64,000 bases of DNA from Isosphaeraceae bacterium EP7 (GTDB lineage: Bacteria > Planctomycetota > Planctomycetia > Isosphaerales > Isosphaeraceae): contig CP151667.1 of assembly GCA_038400315.1 (NCBI GenBank), forward strand, positions 248,001 through 312,000, written 5' to 3'. Below the pieces are notes generated by a model. The model saw only the letters and a program-made list of their open reading frames with translations, ran no database searches and was not told the DNA's origin. How positions within the stretch are numbered: position 1 is the stretch's first letter; every line of letters begins with the position of its first letter. Position numbers and translations under genes: made by a program. Of this stretch, positions 49,872 through 60,029 are shown piece by piece.

Positions 49872-51026
49872 ATGACGCTGGCGTTGGCCCATGCCGACCT
49901 GCTCGCCCGGCAGATTCGCCGGGACCGGGCCGGGCGGGGACGATCGACGGTGGCGGCCCTGTTCGTCATGGCAGGAATGGCCTTGATTGTCGAGGTGGTG
50001 GCGCATCGCTACACGCCGGCCGGGGCGCAATCGATCGTGGCAAGCGCCGCGGGTTTGCTGGCCGGTCCCTTGGTGGGGATCGCCGTGGGGGTGGGGGCGA
50101 CCCTGATGGGCCTGACGCTTCCGGCGGCGCAGGCGATCGGCGGTCTGGGGGCGTTTGCCGGAGGGGTGGCCGGCGGGCTGCTGCATCTGTGCTGGCCGGG
50201 CTGGGCCAGGCGGCCGGCGGTGGGGTTTGCGCTCGGGTTGACCTCGGCCGCGTTCAGTCAGTGGCTGCTGGACCCGTCGGGGATCGGCCGCTTGGCGGGA
50301 ATGGTGGCGATCGGATTCGGCGGCCTCGGGGTCGCCCTGGTGTTGGCGGTCGTCTCCGAGGTGCGGGCCCGAGAGGCCGAGACGCAGGCGACGGCGCTGG
50401 CGGAGATCCGGTCGTTGCAGGCGCGCATGAACCCGCACTTCCTCTTCAACGCGTTGAACACGATCGCGGCGCTGTCGGTGGTCTCCCCGAGCTTGGTCCC
50501 GGGAGCGGTCTCAAGGCTGGCGACGTTCCTGCGCTGGGGCCTGGACCGGCACGACCGGGCGACCGTGCCGCTGGGAGAAGAGTTGGAGATTGTCGGGGCT
50601 TACCTGGACATCGAGGCGCTGCGGCTGGGGGGTCGGCTGAACGTCGAACGGCAGATCGAGCCCGAGGCGCTTCTTGCCCTGATCCCCCCCTTGTCGTTGC
50701 AGCCGCTGGTGGAAAATGCGATCGTCCACGGGATCGCTCCAAGTCCGGTCGGCGGCAAAATCAGGCTGGAGGCACGCGTGCGAGACGGTGAGCTGACTCT
50801 AGTTGTCTCGGACACCGGCTTGGGCCTGCCCGGCGGCATGGCGGCCTGGAAAGCTCCTGATCGCGAGGACGGGGCCGTCCACGCCCTGGAGCTTCTGATG
50901 CGCCGGCTCGACGCCCTGTACCCCAAGGATTACGCCTTCGACGTGCGTCGAAGCCCGCTGGGGGGGACGACGGCGACCTTGAGAATCCCGTCGGGGCTGG
51001 TCGAGGATGGGAGTCTTCGGCCTTGA
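49872..51026 (+). CDS. LytS-type membrane sensor histidine kinase
   Basis: 384 aa from the ATG at 49872. The first helix may begin a few residues earlier, so a start upstream (for example TTG 49743) is possible. Residues ~30-160 contain several membrane helices rich in Gly/Ala (SIVASAAGLLAGPLVGIAVG), like the 5TMR-LYT domain. The HisKA_7-type box is LQARMNPHFLFNALNTIAAL, the N-box LQPLVENAIVHGI and the G-box VVSDTGLGLPGG. The start of the LytTR regulator overlaps its stop by 4 bp, making a cognate pair. Ligand unknown. Confidence 0.88.
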   Translation: MTLALAHADLLARQIRRDRAGRGRSTVAALFVMAGMALIVEVVAHRYTPAGAQSIVASAAGLLAGPLVGIAVGVGATLMGLTLPAAQAIGGLGAFAGGVAGGLLHLCWPGWARRPAVGFALGLTSAAFSQWLLDPSGIGRLAGMVAIGFGGLGVALVLAVVSEVRAREAETQATALAEIRSLQARMNPHFLFNALNTIAALSVVSPSLVPGAVSRLATFLRWGLDRHDRATVPLGEELEIVGAYLDIEALRLGGRLNVERQIEPEALLALIPPLSLQPLVENAIVHGIAPSPVGGKIRLEARVRDGELTLVVSDTGLGLPGGMAAWKAPDREDGAVHALELLMRRLDALYPKDYAFDVRRSPLGGTTATLRIPSGLVEDGSLRP

Positions 51027-51751
51027 TCCGGGCGGTCGTGGTCGAGGATGAGCCGCTGGCCTTGCGGTATCTGGTCAGCCTGCTGGGTGCGACCGGCCTG
51101 GTGGACGTGGTGGGCGAGGCGGTCGACGGCCGGGCCGGATTCACGCTTTGCCAGGAGGTGCGGCCCGACGCCGCGTTCCTCGATATCCAGATGCCGGTCT
51201 GGGACGGCCTGTCGGTCGCGGCCCGACTGCTGACGTTGCCGACGGCCCCACTGGTCGTGTTCGTGACCGGATTCGACGGCCACGCCGTGGATGCGTTCGG
51301 GGTAGAGGCAGTCGACTACCTGCTCAAGCCGATCGACGCCGACCAGGTCCAGCGGGCCGTCGGCCGGCTCCAGCACCGACTGGCCGCGGTGAAAGCCTCG
51401 GAGGAGGCCCCGCGGATGCCGATCAAGGTGGCCGGGTCGGACGTGGTGCGGCTGCTGACGCGGGCCGAGGTGGTGGCGGTGCTGCGCCGCCGCCGGAAAG
51501 TCTGGATCCACACGGCGACGGAGGAACTGCCCACCCCGCAGCCGATCTCGAGCCTGGCGGAATGGCTGGGCGCCCCGCCGTTCTTGCAGGTGGCCCGCGA
51601 CGCGATCGTGAATATGGGAGCCGTGGTCGAGATCGTGCGCCGGGGCGACCGCCAGTACCGCCTGAAGCTGGCCGATCGGCCGGGCACGGTGGTCGAGGCT
51701 TCGCGCTCGGGCGCGGCCAAGCTCGCGCCGTTCCTCAAGCATCCGTCGTGA
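51023..51751 (+). CDS. LytTR-family response regulator
   Basis: 242 aa from a TTG start inside a TTGA overlap with the kinase stop. The receiver domain has the acidic pair in VVEDEPLALRYLVSLLGATG and phosphoacceptor Asp54 in DAAFLDIQMPVWDG, with Lys in DYLLKPIDADQV. The C-terminal LytTR domain covers about residues 140-240 (VLRRRRKVWIHTATEELPTP; FLQVARDAIVNMGAVVEIVR). It is phosphorylated by the adjacent kinase and binds DNA repeats upstream of target genes. Confidence 0.92.
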   Translation: MIRAVVVEDEPLALRYLVSLLGATGLVDVVGEAVDGRAGFTLCQEVRPDAAFLDIQMPVWDGLSVAARLLTLPTAPLVVFVTGFDGHAVDAFGVEAVDYLLKPIDADQVQRAVGRLQHRLAAVKASEEAPRMPIKVAGSDVVRLLTRAEVVAVLRRRRKVWIHTATEELPTPQPISSLAEWLGAPPFLQVARDAIVNMGAVVEIVRRGDRQYRLKLADRPGTVVEASRSGAAKLAPFLKHPS

Positions 51752-51769
51752 GCGAAGGTCGAATTCGAT

Positions 51770-53317
51770 TCAGGGGGCGGATGGCGGCTCGACGCCGAGC
51801 TTGAACGTCTTCAGGAGGTCCTCGACCATCTTGCGGAAGTCGAGCGGGGGGTCTTCCCCGGTGTAAGCCTCGGCGTAGGCCACCCGGTCGCCGTCGAGCT
51901 TGATGAGGTAGCCGTCGAAGTGGAGCCGGCTGGCCCCGACGGGGGCGCCCGCCCCGGCAGCTGGCTTCATTGCGGCCTCGACGCGGTAAACCTTCAGGCC
52001 GGGCCATTCGACCTCGGGAAGCCACTCGGCGGGCCCCCTGAGGACTTCCAGGCCCTTCTTCTCCCAGTCGTTATAGAAGGCGTCGCGCCAGACTTCGGCC
52101 GTGTTCTTCGGGTCGGGGGTGGCGGGGACGTCGATGGTGATGACGTCGGGACCGTTGGAGCCCATTCGGACGAGGTGAAGCTCGTCGCCGCCGGTCTTTG
52201 GTGGCGTGGCGCGGAAGTCTTGCGGGTATCGGACGTGGAACCGGCCTGCGGGGTCGGTGTGGGTCAGCCACGAGTTGGCCATGGTCGGGGCGGGAGGCTC
52301 CGGCGGCAGGGCCAGCGGCGTGGTGCCCGTGCGCGTCTGGCGCTGGAGCACCAATTCGCGGCGGTCGGTCCGGCGCTTGCGATTCTGGGGATCGTCCCCG
52401 ACCGGCACGACGGTGACGGCGGTCAGGCGGAAGTTGGTGACGGCGCCTCGGGCCTCGACGCCGCCATCGGCCCGAGGCTTGGCGGCGGCCCCCGTGGCGG
52501 AGGCTGGAGCGGGCTCGAAGCTGAAGAGGGCCTCGGCGCTGATCGTCGTGTTCCCCGAGAGCCGGCCCGCGATCCCGACAACCGCCGTGAACAGGCCGCT
52601 CTGCGGGTCGCGGCGGATCTCCATCAGCTTCGCGGCGAGGCTCTCGGTGGCGGCGATCCGCTCGCCGCGCTGGGCGATGGCCTCGATGGCCGCGGCCGAG
52701 ACGCGCCAGGTGTCGCCGATCCGGCTGGGGAGCACGGGCATCACGCCGGAGAGGTTGGGAAGGAAGATCCCGCGCGTCGCCAGGTTGAAGTCGGAGACCT
52801 GCAACGTCCGGTCGCCGGAGAGACTGATGATCGTCGGCGGCCGCCCCGTCCTCGTCTTGTACCAGATCAAGAGCCCGTCGACCGGCCTGGGTGCGGCGCC
52901 CTCGGTGGGCGGGACGCGTTCGAGCTTGGCCCGCTCATAAAGCCGGACGGTCGCGGTCACCGTGCCGACGGAGCTGACCTCGTAGGGCCGCTCGGTGTAG
53001 ATCGTCTGGAGTTGAGTGACGGACCGCCCCTTGTCCCCCTCGGGCAGGTCGATCCCAATTTTGACCGTCTCGCGGGTGGCCACGCGGTACTGGCCATTCT
53101 CCCCCGGCCTGAGGCTGGCCGACGATGAATAACGCTCGATGAACTTGTATCGTGCGTTCAGGTCATTGACCCGCTCGTACGCCGGCTTTTCCGCGGGGGC
53201 CTGCGCCCGCGTGACCGGAGCCCAGGCGATTACGAGCGTCAGGGCGGCCAGAAACCGGTCGCGCCGGGCGCGGTTGACTCGGACGATGCAGAGGCATGAA
53301 GCAAGTGTCGTCGTCAT
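51770..53317 (-). CDS. Large exported hypothetical protein
   Basis: 515 aa. N-terminal signal FLAALTLVIAWAPVTRAQ. A beta-rich domain follows (about 55-330), with segments such as YRVATRETVKIGIDLPEGDK and GIFLPNLSGVMPVLPSRIGD, then a Pro-rich linker. The C-terminal alpha/beta domain (HVRYPQDFRATPPKTGGDEL; WRDAFYNDWEKKGLEVLRG) resembles PsbP/DUF1795-type stress domains only loosely. It precedes and follows the pattern of the next gene (53380), which has a similar overall design, so the two may be distant paralogs in an operon. Function unknown. Confidence 0.72.
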   Translation of the reverse strand: MTTTLASCLCIVRVNRARRDRFLAALTLVIAWAPVTRAQAPAEKPAYERVNDLNARYKFIERYSSSASLRPGENGQYRVATRETVKIGIDLPEGDKGRSVTQLQTIYTERPYEVSSVGTVTATVRLYERAKLERVPPTEGAAPRPVDGLLIWYKTRTGRPPTIISLSGDRTLQVSDFNLATRGIFLPNLSGVMPVLPSRIGDTWRVSAAAIEAIAQRGERIAATESLAAKLMEIRRDPQSGLFTAVVGIAGRLSGNTTISAEALFSFEPAPASATGAAAKPRADGGVEARGAVTNFRLTAVTVVPVGDDPQNRKRRTDRRELVLQRQTRTGTTPLALPPEPPAPTMANSWLTHTDPAGRFHVRYPQDFRATPPKTGGDELHLVRMGSNGPDVITIDVPATPDPKNTAEVWRDAFYNDWEKKGLEVLRGPAEWLPEVEWPGLKVYRVEAAMKPAAGAGAPVGASRLHFDGYLIKLDGDRVAYAEAYTGEDPPLDFRKMVEDLLKTFKLGVEPPSAP

Positions 53318-53379
53318 CGGCCTTTGAAATCTCTCGGCGACGTCGTCGGTGCGGTCTCTCGGTCAGTCGGGCCGTTCGT

Positions 53380-54744
53380 TCAGCGATCCGGCTGGGGCTT
53401 GCGAACGCCCCAGCGGATCGATTCAATGAGCCGCATATCCTGGTCGCCGAACGACTTGGACTGGGCCTCGCCGAGCGTGAAGGTGGCCAGGAGCTGCGCA
53501 CCCTCGGCGTCCGCAATCAGATAATAGTACCAGATCACGCCGACGTCTCCTTCCCGTCCCTGGGCGGCCACCTTGTAGCGGAACTCGCCAGGCGGTGCGC
53601 CCTCGACCTCGCCGGCTCCAAGGAACTGGACGAATCGACCGCCGAGCGCCTTGCGGATGTCGTCCCGGAACTGCGAGGGGTCCTGGTGTCGGCCACGGCC
53701 CGCCTCGGGGCCCTTCGAGATGTTGCACTGGGCGACCAGCTCGCCGTGATCGAGCCGCTTGAGCACCACTCTACGATCGTCGTCCCAGGCGATGTGCCAG
53801 TCGCGGTCGACCTCCGCCCCGGCGCGGCCGCCCGGCAGGTCGAGCGTCAGCCGCTCGAAGGCCGGGTCGATCGGGACTTCAAGCCCCTTGATGGCGTCGT
53901 CGGCCAGCTCGGGCGGGGCGTCGGCGGTTTGCTGGCGCACGTCCAGGGAACTCTTCATGTCCAGGCCGTTCTCGACCTGTCCGGCCTTGCGGACCTCGGC
54001 CCGCTCCACCTTGAGCTGGCGGACGAACCCGCCGGCCCGGTCGAAGACAGCCGTCCCGTGCAGTGCCATCGAGCCCTCTCCGCCCAGCGAAGCACCCCGG
54101 ACGTCGCCCACCAGCGCGATCCGCGCCGTCTCGGCGTCGATCGACTCCAGCGTGGCCTCCAGTGTGTTGCTGGCCAGGGCGTCATACCCGCTGATCGATC
54201 GGGCGAAGGAGTCGGAGACCGTCCAGCGATCCCCCTTCCCGACCGCCTTGATGGGCAGTAATCCAGCCAATGTGAGCGAGTCTCCGGGGCCCTGAATCAG
54301 TTCCAGCTCACGCCGGCTGAGCGGCCCGGCCGGGCTGAAGACCGTCACCCCCTGCTCGCGGCGATCGGCGACCAGCGTCGTTAACTCCGGGCGCAACGCC
54401 AGCGCGAACGGCCGGACCTCGCCGTTGACCGCCACGGCCGCGCGGCCGATTCGCCTGGCCGACCGGCTCGGCACACCGTTGTCATCGACGGACAGCAATT
54501 TCTCGGCGTACTCCAGGCTGGTCTCGACCTTCAGCGCCATCGGCTTGGGGGGCGCCTCGGCCTTGGACCCGGGCGGCTGCCCCGGGGTCCACTCGCCTTC
54601 GGCCTTCAACGAGATCGAGACTCGCGTCGTCCGGCCCGCCTTCGCACGCTCGCGTAGCTCATCCGCCTTTAAGGCCTGGCCGGGGGCCGAGATCTGGCCG
54701 GCGAGCGCCAGCGCCACGATTGCGTAAGTTCTCGGAATGGCCAT
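53380..54744 (-). CDS. Exported hypothetical protein, possible paralog of the 51770 protein
   Basis: 454 aa from the ATG at 54744, with AAGGAG 8 bases upstream; a longer frame starts at 54780. Signal peptide TYAIVALALAGQISAPGQA. The beta-rich N-terminal region (TTRVSISLKAEGEWTPGQPP) and a C-terminal domain with VGVIWYYYLIADAEGAQLLA and MRLIESIRWG parallel the layout of the downstream 515-aa protein. No family recognised. It is 62 bp from that gene, same strand, consistent with co-transcription. Confidence 0.7.
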   Translation of the reverse strand: MAIPRTYAIVALALAGQISAPGQALKADELRERAKAGRTTRVSISLKAEGEWTPGQPPGSKAEAPPKPMALKVETSLEYAEKLLSVDDNGVPSRSARRIGRAAVAVNGEVRPFALALRPELTTLVADRREQGVTVFSPAGPLSRRELELIQGPGDSLTLAGLLPIKAVGKGDRWTVSDSFARSISGYDALASNTLEATLESIDAETARIALVGDVRGASLGGEGSMALHGTAVFDRAGGFVRQLKVERAEVRKAGQVENGLDMKSSLDVRQQTADAPPELADDAIKGLEVPIDPAFERLTLDLPGGRAGAEVDRDWHIAWDDDRRVVLKRLDHGELVAQCNISKGPEAGRGRHQDPSQFRDDIRKALGGRFVQFLGAGEVEGAPPGEFRYKVAAQGREGDVGVIWYYYLIADAEGAQLLATFTLGEAQSKSFGDQDMRLIESIRWGVRKPQPDR

Positions 54745-55109
54745 CCTTAGCGCTCCTTCACCGGGGAACTTCCGCAGCATGGCCCGATGCTAGCCCCCCT
54801 CCCTCGGCGCTGTCAATTCGGGGCGGGCCCACTTCCGCTCAACGAAGACCTAGATCCGGCTCGCTTGCCCAATTTTCAGACAATTTGTAAGCCCGATTCG
54901 TTTCGGAGACGTAGGACAGGAAGAGGAATCGGGCGCTTCGATGACGAATTTCGGGTGTCACGGACGCAAGGGTGCATGCGTTAATTTGGAGTTGCTTCCG
55001 TGCCACGTCCGAACCTATTGGTAGTCGACTTGTCGAAATCTTCGGGGCGAATTAGTGAGACTCTCCCCTAACGTCTCGCGGAATCGCTCGGGAATCGTGG
55101 CAAATTATG

Positions 55110-55140
55110 TTGATTTCGTTGAATGATCTGAGAATACAAT
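55110..55140 (+). promoter_or_regulatory. Candidate promoter of the sigma factor gene
   Basis: TTGATT (55110-55115) and TACAAT (55135-55140), 19-base spacer (or 17 to AATACA). The -10 is good; spacing slightly long. About 170 bp before the start codon, directly upstream of the hairpin at 55149. Confidence 0.5.
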
Positions 55141-55148
55141 GAACAAGT

Positions 55149-55180
55149 CGCTCGTTTGAAACGTCTGTTTGAAACGAGCG
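55149..55180 (+). promoter_or_regulatory. Perfect symmetrical hairpin/operator at the start of the sigma factor transcript
   Basis: CGCTCGTTT and AAACGAGCG pair over 9 bp; after one G-G mismatch, AAAC and GTTT pair again around loop GTCT. The unit GTTTGAAACG occurs twice. It begins about 9 bp after the candidate -10, so it could be an operator or a 5'-end RNA hairpin. Confidence 0.6.
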
Positions 55181-55307
55181 TTGGATGCCGAGTTAACTTC
55201 GGGCACCTTGTTTGCAGAAGATGGGAGTCGTCGCAAGTTCGGACCGGATTTCGCTCAGTGGAATAGGGGCGGGAGTCGATCGGAATTCAACCGGGAGGGC
55301 CGTCGAG

Positions 55308-56978
55308 ATGTCTCAGACCTATCGCCAGCTTGCTTTCCGGCAGTTGAAGGATCAACTCCGCTACGTCCCCCGCGATCGGCGTCTCGAGCAGATCGACCGG
55401 GCCGAGGCGCTGCTGGCCGAGATCGAGCCGGGGCGTTGCTATCCGATCGACTACGTCACGTTCCGGATCACGGGCTATCGCCCGGAAGTCACCCCGTCGG
55501 CCGTCCTCGACGGCCCGGATGTCACCCACGACCTGCTCACGTTCATCGAGGACATCTCCAAGACCGTGGGTCAGGATGCCAGTCAGGTCGCCGAGCCGGT
55601 CCTGACTGTCGAGGCGGTCGGACATCGATATCACGTGTCGACCCGGACCGTGAACCGCTGGCGTGCCCAAGGGCTCGTCGCAAGGCGGTTCATCATCGAA
55701 GGGAAGACCAAGGTCGGTTTCCTGGAATCGAGCCTGTCACGCTTCATCGCAGCACACCAGGATCAGGTGGACCGGGGCACCCGGTTCCGACAATTGACTG
55801 ACGCGGAACGGGACGAGATCGTCCGCCGCGCCCGTCGCATGGCCTCGGTCGGCCAGCATGGCCTGATCGAGATCGCGCGGAGGATCGCACGCAAAATGGA
55901 ACGCTCCACCGAGACCATCCGGACGACCCTGAAGGCCTACGACGCCGAGCACCCGGACCGGCCCATCTTCCGGCCCGCGACCGGGCCGCTCGATGACCAG
56001 GCCAAGGCGGCGCTCTACCAGAAATTCAGGCTCGGGTTCTCCGTCGAGGCGCTCGCCGCCGAGACCGGCCGGACGCGCTCCAGCATCTATCGTTTCATCA
56101 ACGAGATGCGCGCCGTACGACTCCTGGAGACCAAGCTCGAGTTCATGCCGAACGAGAGCTTCGACGAGGCGTCGCAGCACGACGCCATCCGCGCCGAGAT
56201 GCCCCTGCCGGCAGACGGCAAGCCCGCCAGGCGGACCAAGCCGCCCAAGGGCCTGCCCCCCTACCTGGCGAGCCTGTACGAGGTTGCCCTGCTCTCTCGC
56301 GAGCAGGAGGCCCACCTCTTCCGCAAGATGAACTTCCTCAAGAGCCGGGCCGCCAAGCTTCGCGAGACCCTCGACCCGGCCAAGGCCAAGGCCACCACCC
56401 TGGACCGAATCGAGTCGCTCCAGGACGAGGCCCTGGCCGTGAAGAACCAGATCATCCGGTCCAACCTCCGGCTGGTCGTCTCCATCGCCAAACGCCACGT
56501 CGGCCCCTCGAACAACTTCTTCGAGCTGGTCAGCGACGGCAATATGTCGCTCATCCGCGCCGTCGAAAAGTTCGACTACAGCCGAGGCAACAAGTTCAGC
56601 ACATACGCCTCCTGGGCGATCATGAAGAACTTCGCCCGCACCATCCCCGAAGAGAACTATCGCCGCGACCGGTTCGTCACCGGCCACGAGGAGATGTTCG
56701 AGGCCGCCGCCGACAACCGGGCCGACGAGCACGAGTACGAGAGCGCCCTGAAGCGAATGCAGGAAGCCGTACGTGGCATGCTCGGTCGGCTCGACGAGCG
56801 CGAGCGGAAGATCATCATCAGCCGCTACGGGCTCAACGGCGTCAGCGAGCAGACCCTGGAACAGCTCGGCCGAGAACTGGGCATCACCAAGGAACGCGTG
56901 CGACAGATCGAGTCACGAGCCCAGGACAAGCTCAGGCGCATCGCCGACGACGAGAAGCTCGAATTGCCGATGTTCTAA
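55308..56978 (+). CDS. Sigma-70 family RNA polymerase sigma factor with three N-terminal HTH modules
   Basis: 556 aa; ATG 55308 with GGGAGGG upstream. The N-terminal half has three DNA-binding-like modules: a MerR/excisionase-type HTH (TVEAVGHRYHVSTRTVNRWR, about 105-150), a second helical module (DAERDEIVRRARRMASVGQH, about 165-215) and a third HTH (FSVEALAAETGRTRSSIYRF, about 240-275). Then come region 1.2 (LPPYLASLYEVALLSREQEA), region 2 (SNLRLVVSIAKRHVGPSNNF; GNKFSTYASWAIMKNFARTI) and region 4 (TLEQLGRELGITKERVRQIE). Region 3 looks reduced. It is upstream of the tRNA/tuf/ribosomal block. Whether it is the primary sigma factor is unclear. Confidence 0.92.
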   Translation: MSQTYRQLAFRQLKDQLRYVPRDRRLEQIDRAEALLAEIEPGRCYPIDYVTFRITGYRPEVTPSAVLDGPDVTHDLLTFIEDISKTVGQDASQVAEPVLTVEAVGHRYHVSTRTVNRWRAQGLVARRFIIEGKTKVGFLESSLSRFIAAHQDQVDRGTRFRQLTDAERDEIVRRARRMASVGQHGLIEIARRIARKMERSTETIRTTLKAYDAEHPDRPIFRPATGPLDDQAKAALYQKFRLGFSVEALAAETGRTRSSIYRFINEMRAVRLLETKLEFMPNESFDEASQHDAIRAEMPLPADGKPARRTKPPKGLPPYLASLYEVALLSREQEAHLFRKMNFLKSRAAKLRETLDPAKAKATTLDRIESLQDEALAVKNQIIRSNLRLVVSIAKRHVGPSNNFFELVSDGNMSLIRAVEKFDYSRGNKFSTYASWAIMKNFARTIPEENYRRDRFVTGHEEMFEAAADNRADEHEYESALKRMQEAVRGMLGRLDERERKIIISRYGLNGVSEQTLEQLGRELGITKERVRQIESRAQDKLRRIADDEKLELPMF

Positions 56979-56992
56979 GCACCTCGCGGGAC

Positions 56993-57012
56993 GCCCGGGA
57001 GCCAACCCGGGC
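56993..57012 (+). terminator. Hairpin after the sigma factor gene
   Basis: GCCCGGG-AGCCAA-CCCGGGC, 7-bp stem, 14 bp after the stop; no T-tract. A second hairpin GGCCTT-GCAA-AAGGCC follows at 57050-57065. The rest of the ~370-bp gap to the first tRNA holds only the tRNA promoter. Confidence 0.5.
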
Positions 57013-57295
57013 GGCCCAGCTCGGCCGAGATTGGGAAAATCAACGAGACGGCCTTGCAAAAGGCCCGATCCTCAGACTAACATCGTCGTCGCTCCGCCCA
57101 AGACGCACGCCATCGTCCATTCGACCGCGTCCCGATCGCCGGCCCCTCCCCCTCAAGGCGGGACGACCCTCGGACGCGGTCGCGTTGTCGAAGGATTGCT
57201 CGAGGCCGCTCGCAACAACCGAACCCGACGTCCAGGCCGAGCCGATACGGTGACTGGATCAAGGGGCGGAAAAGTGTCAGACGGCCGGAAAGCCC

Positions 57296-57325
57296 TTGCA
57301 ATGCGGACGACCGGAAGTGTATTTT
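57296..57325 (+). promoter_or_regulatory. Promoter of the tRNA-tuf cluster
   Basis: TTGCAA (57296-57301), 18-base spacer, TATTTT (57320-57325). Transcription would begin near 57332, about 18 bp before the first tRNA. Confidence 0.6.
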
Positions 57326-57349
57326 TGGGGATTCAACGGCACCCAGGTC

Positions 57350-57422
57350 GCTGGCGTAGCTCAACTGGCAGAGCACCGGTTTTGTAAACCGACGGTTGTG
57401 AGTTCGACTCTCACCGCCAGCT
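57350..57422 (+). tRNA. tRNA-Thr (anticodon UGU)
   Basis: Acceptor GCTGGCG pairs with CGCCAGC. The anticodon loop TTTGTAA is flanked by CCGGT/ACCGA, giving TGT. The T-arm contains GTTCGAC. No encoded CCA. First of four tRNAs upstream of tuf. Confidence 0.95.
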
Positions 57423-57532
57423 CTTCACCGCTTTGGCTACGGACGAGACAAAGACCGGTCACCGCGGATCGAAAGCGACCGAACCCGGATTTCACAATTC
57501 CGGTCTTCCTTGCTGGACGAGACGCCGAAACC

Positions 57533-57614
57533 GGGTGGATACCCAAGTGGCTAAAGGGGCCAGACTGTAAATCTGGTGGTTCTACCTTCGCAGGTTCGAA
57601 TCCTGCTCCACCCA
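57533..57614 (+). tRNA. tRNA-Tyr (anticodon GUA)
   Basis: 82 nt. Acceptor GGGTGGA pairs with TCCACCC. The anticodon loop CTGTAAA lies between CCAGA and TCTGG, and there is the long class II variable arm expected of bacterial tRNA-Tyr. T-arm GGTTCGAATCC. Confidence 0.95.
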
Positions 57615-57742
57615 CTCCGAACGGACACTCTGGCAGCCGGAGAATTCGACCACGCAAGCTGGACCTACACTCACGACGCGGACCAGTCCCTCGCCGGGAT
57701 CCGGCCTCTGAGGGAAAGTTTCGACGGGAATGGGGTCTTCTC

Positions 57743-57813
57743 GCGGGTGTAACTCAATGGTAGAGTACCTGCCTTCCAAGCAGGCAACGTGGGTTCGATT
57801 CCCATCACCCGCT
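57743..57813 (+). tRNA. tRNA-Gly (anticodon UCC)
   Basis: 71 nt. Acceptor GCGGGTG pairs with CACCCGC. Anticodon loop CTTCCAA between CCTGC and GCAGG. T-arm GGGTTCGATTCCC. Confidence 0.95.
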
Positions 57814-57918
57814 CTCGGAGGTTTGATTCGACACGTTCGGTTCGAGGCGGGACCTAAAATCCCGCAAAGAGCCAGATGAGTCGAGCAATTCGACGAACTG
57901 CCTTCGACACCAAAAAAC

Positions 57919-57991
<73 letters not shown>

Positions 57992-58172
57992 TTCAGGTTT
58001 GTCGCCCGTACCCCGGGCGGCGCGGCATTTTCGGCGATCTGCCCCAGATTGTCGAGAAGCCCGCTCTGGGCGCGGACCGATTTCGAGGCGTGGGGCGGCT
58101 GGGCGGGGCGGCTCCCGCCACTGTGACGAGCGACCGAGACCTACAGGGAAGCCGTGAGGCGCTGAGCAAGCA

Positions 58173-59384
<1,212 letters not shown>

Positions 59385-59436
59385 TCCTTCGATCGTCCCG
59401 GCCCCTCGGGTCGGGCGACTCGGCTTGGTCCGGATT

Positions 59437-59462
59437 CCTCTCCCGTATTGATGCGGGAGGGG
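59437..59462 (+). terminator. Hairpin between tuf and rpmG
   Basis: CCTCTCCCG and CGGGAGGGG pair over 9 bp (one G-U) around an 8-base loop. A T6 run lies 15 bases later. It could be a weak terminator or a processing site. Confidence 0.4.
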
Positions 59463-59557
59463 ATCTTTCCTTGGGATTTTTTGCTTCCCACTGCTGGGAT
59501 GACGATTCAATATGCCGGCCCCGCGGTCGCCTGCGGCCGGCCGAGGAGCAGACTCAA

Positions 59558-59710
59558 GTGCGTGAGTACGTTTGGCTGGAATGCACCTCGTGCGGCGACC
59601 GCAACTACCGGACTCAAAAAGAGACCCGTGGTGCCGAGCGGCTCGAGCTCAAGAAGTATTGCAAGCGTGAGCGGAAGCACTTCGCTCACAAAGAATCACG
59701 CAAGAAGTGA
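59558..59710 (+). CDS. rpmG: 50S ribosomal protein L33
   Basis: 50 aa from a GTG start preceded by GAGGAG; a longer frame from 59471 is mostly non-L33. VREYVWLECTSCGDRNYRT is the N-terminal strand with its first zinc-type Cys pair. LELKKYCKRERKHFAHKESR is the conserved C-terminus, where the second pair is reduced to one Cys (YCKRE instead of YCxxC). Partial loss of zinc binding is therefore likely. Between tuf and tRNA-Trp/secE, its normal genomic place. Confidence 0.92.
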   Translation: MREYVWLECTSCGDRNYRTQKETRGAERLELKKYCKRERKHFAHKESRKK

Positions 59711-59866
59711 CCTGAAGGGTCACTTCTCCGGCCTTGACTCCCATTGGGCACGCTCAGGCGTGATCTCGGGGAGTCGAGGCGGGACGACGGCGATCTTTCT
59801 CGCCTCGGCCGTCCTTATTGGGTAGGCTGAGGTCGCGGATTTGCGAGTCGGACTTAACGCAACGAT

Positions 59867-59939
59867 ACGAGAGTAGCTCAATTGGTAGAGCACTGGTCTC
59901 CAAAACCAGCGGTTGGGGGTTCGATTCCCTCCTCTCGTG
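59867..59939 (+). tRNA. tRNA-Trp (anticodon CCA)
   Basis: 73 nt. Acceptor ACGAGAG pairs with CTCTCGT. Anticodon loop CTCCAAA between CTGGT and ACCAG. T-arm GGGTTCGATTCCC. Precedes secE, a widespread bacterial order. Confidence 0.95.
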
Positions 59940-60029
59940 CTCAGGCCTGCCTCGGGTATTGCCTTTCGTCATCGATCTGCCGGCCCCTGGCCTCGCTTCC
60001 CCAGTGTCCCCGCTTGTGAGACAGGTGTC

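Larger units (their letters stand above)
54745..55307. other. Long leader region of the sigma factor gene
   Basis: About 560 bp between divergent genes. It is A/T-richer than average from 54880 to 55140. It contains the candidate promoter and hairpin listed separately. The open frame from 55212 into the sigma gene has no ribosome binding site, and I read it as leader. Confidence 0.5.
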
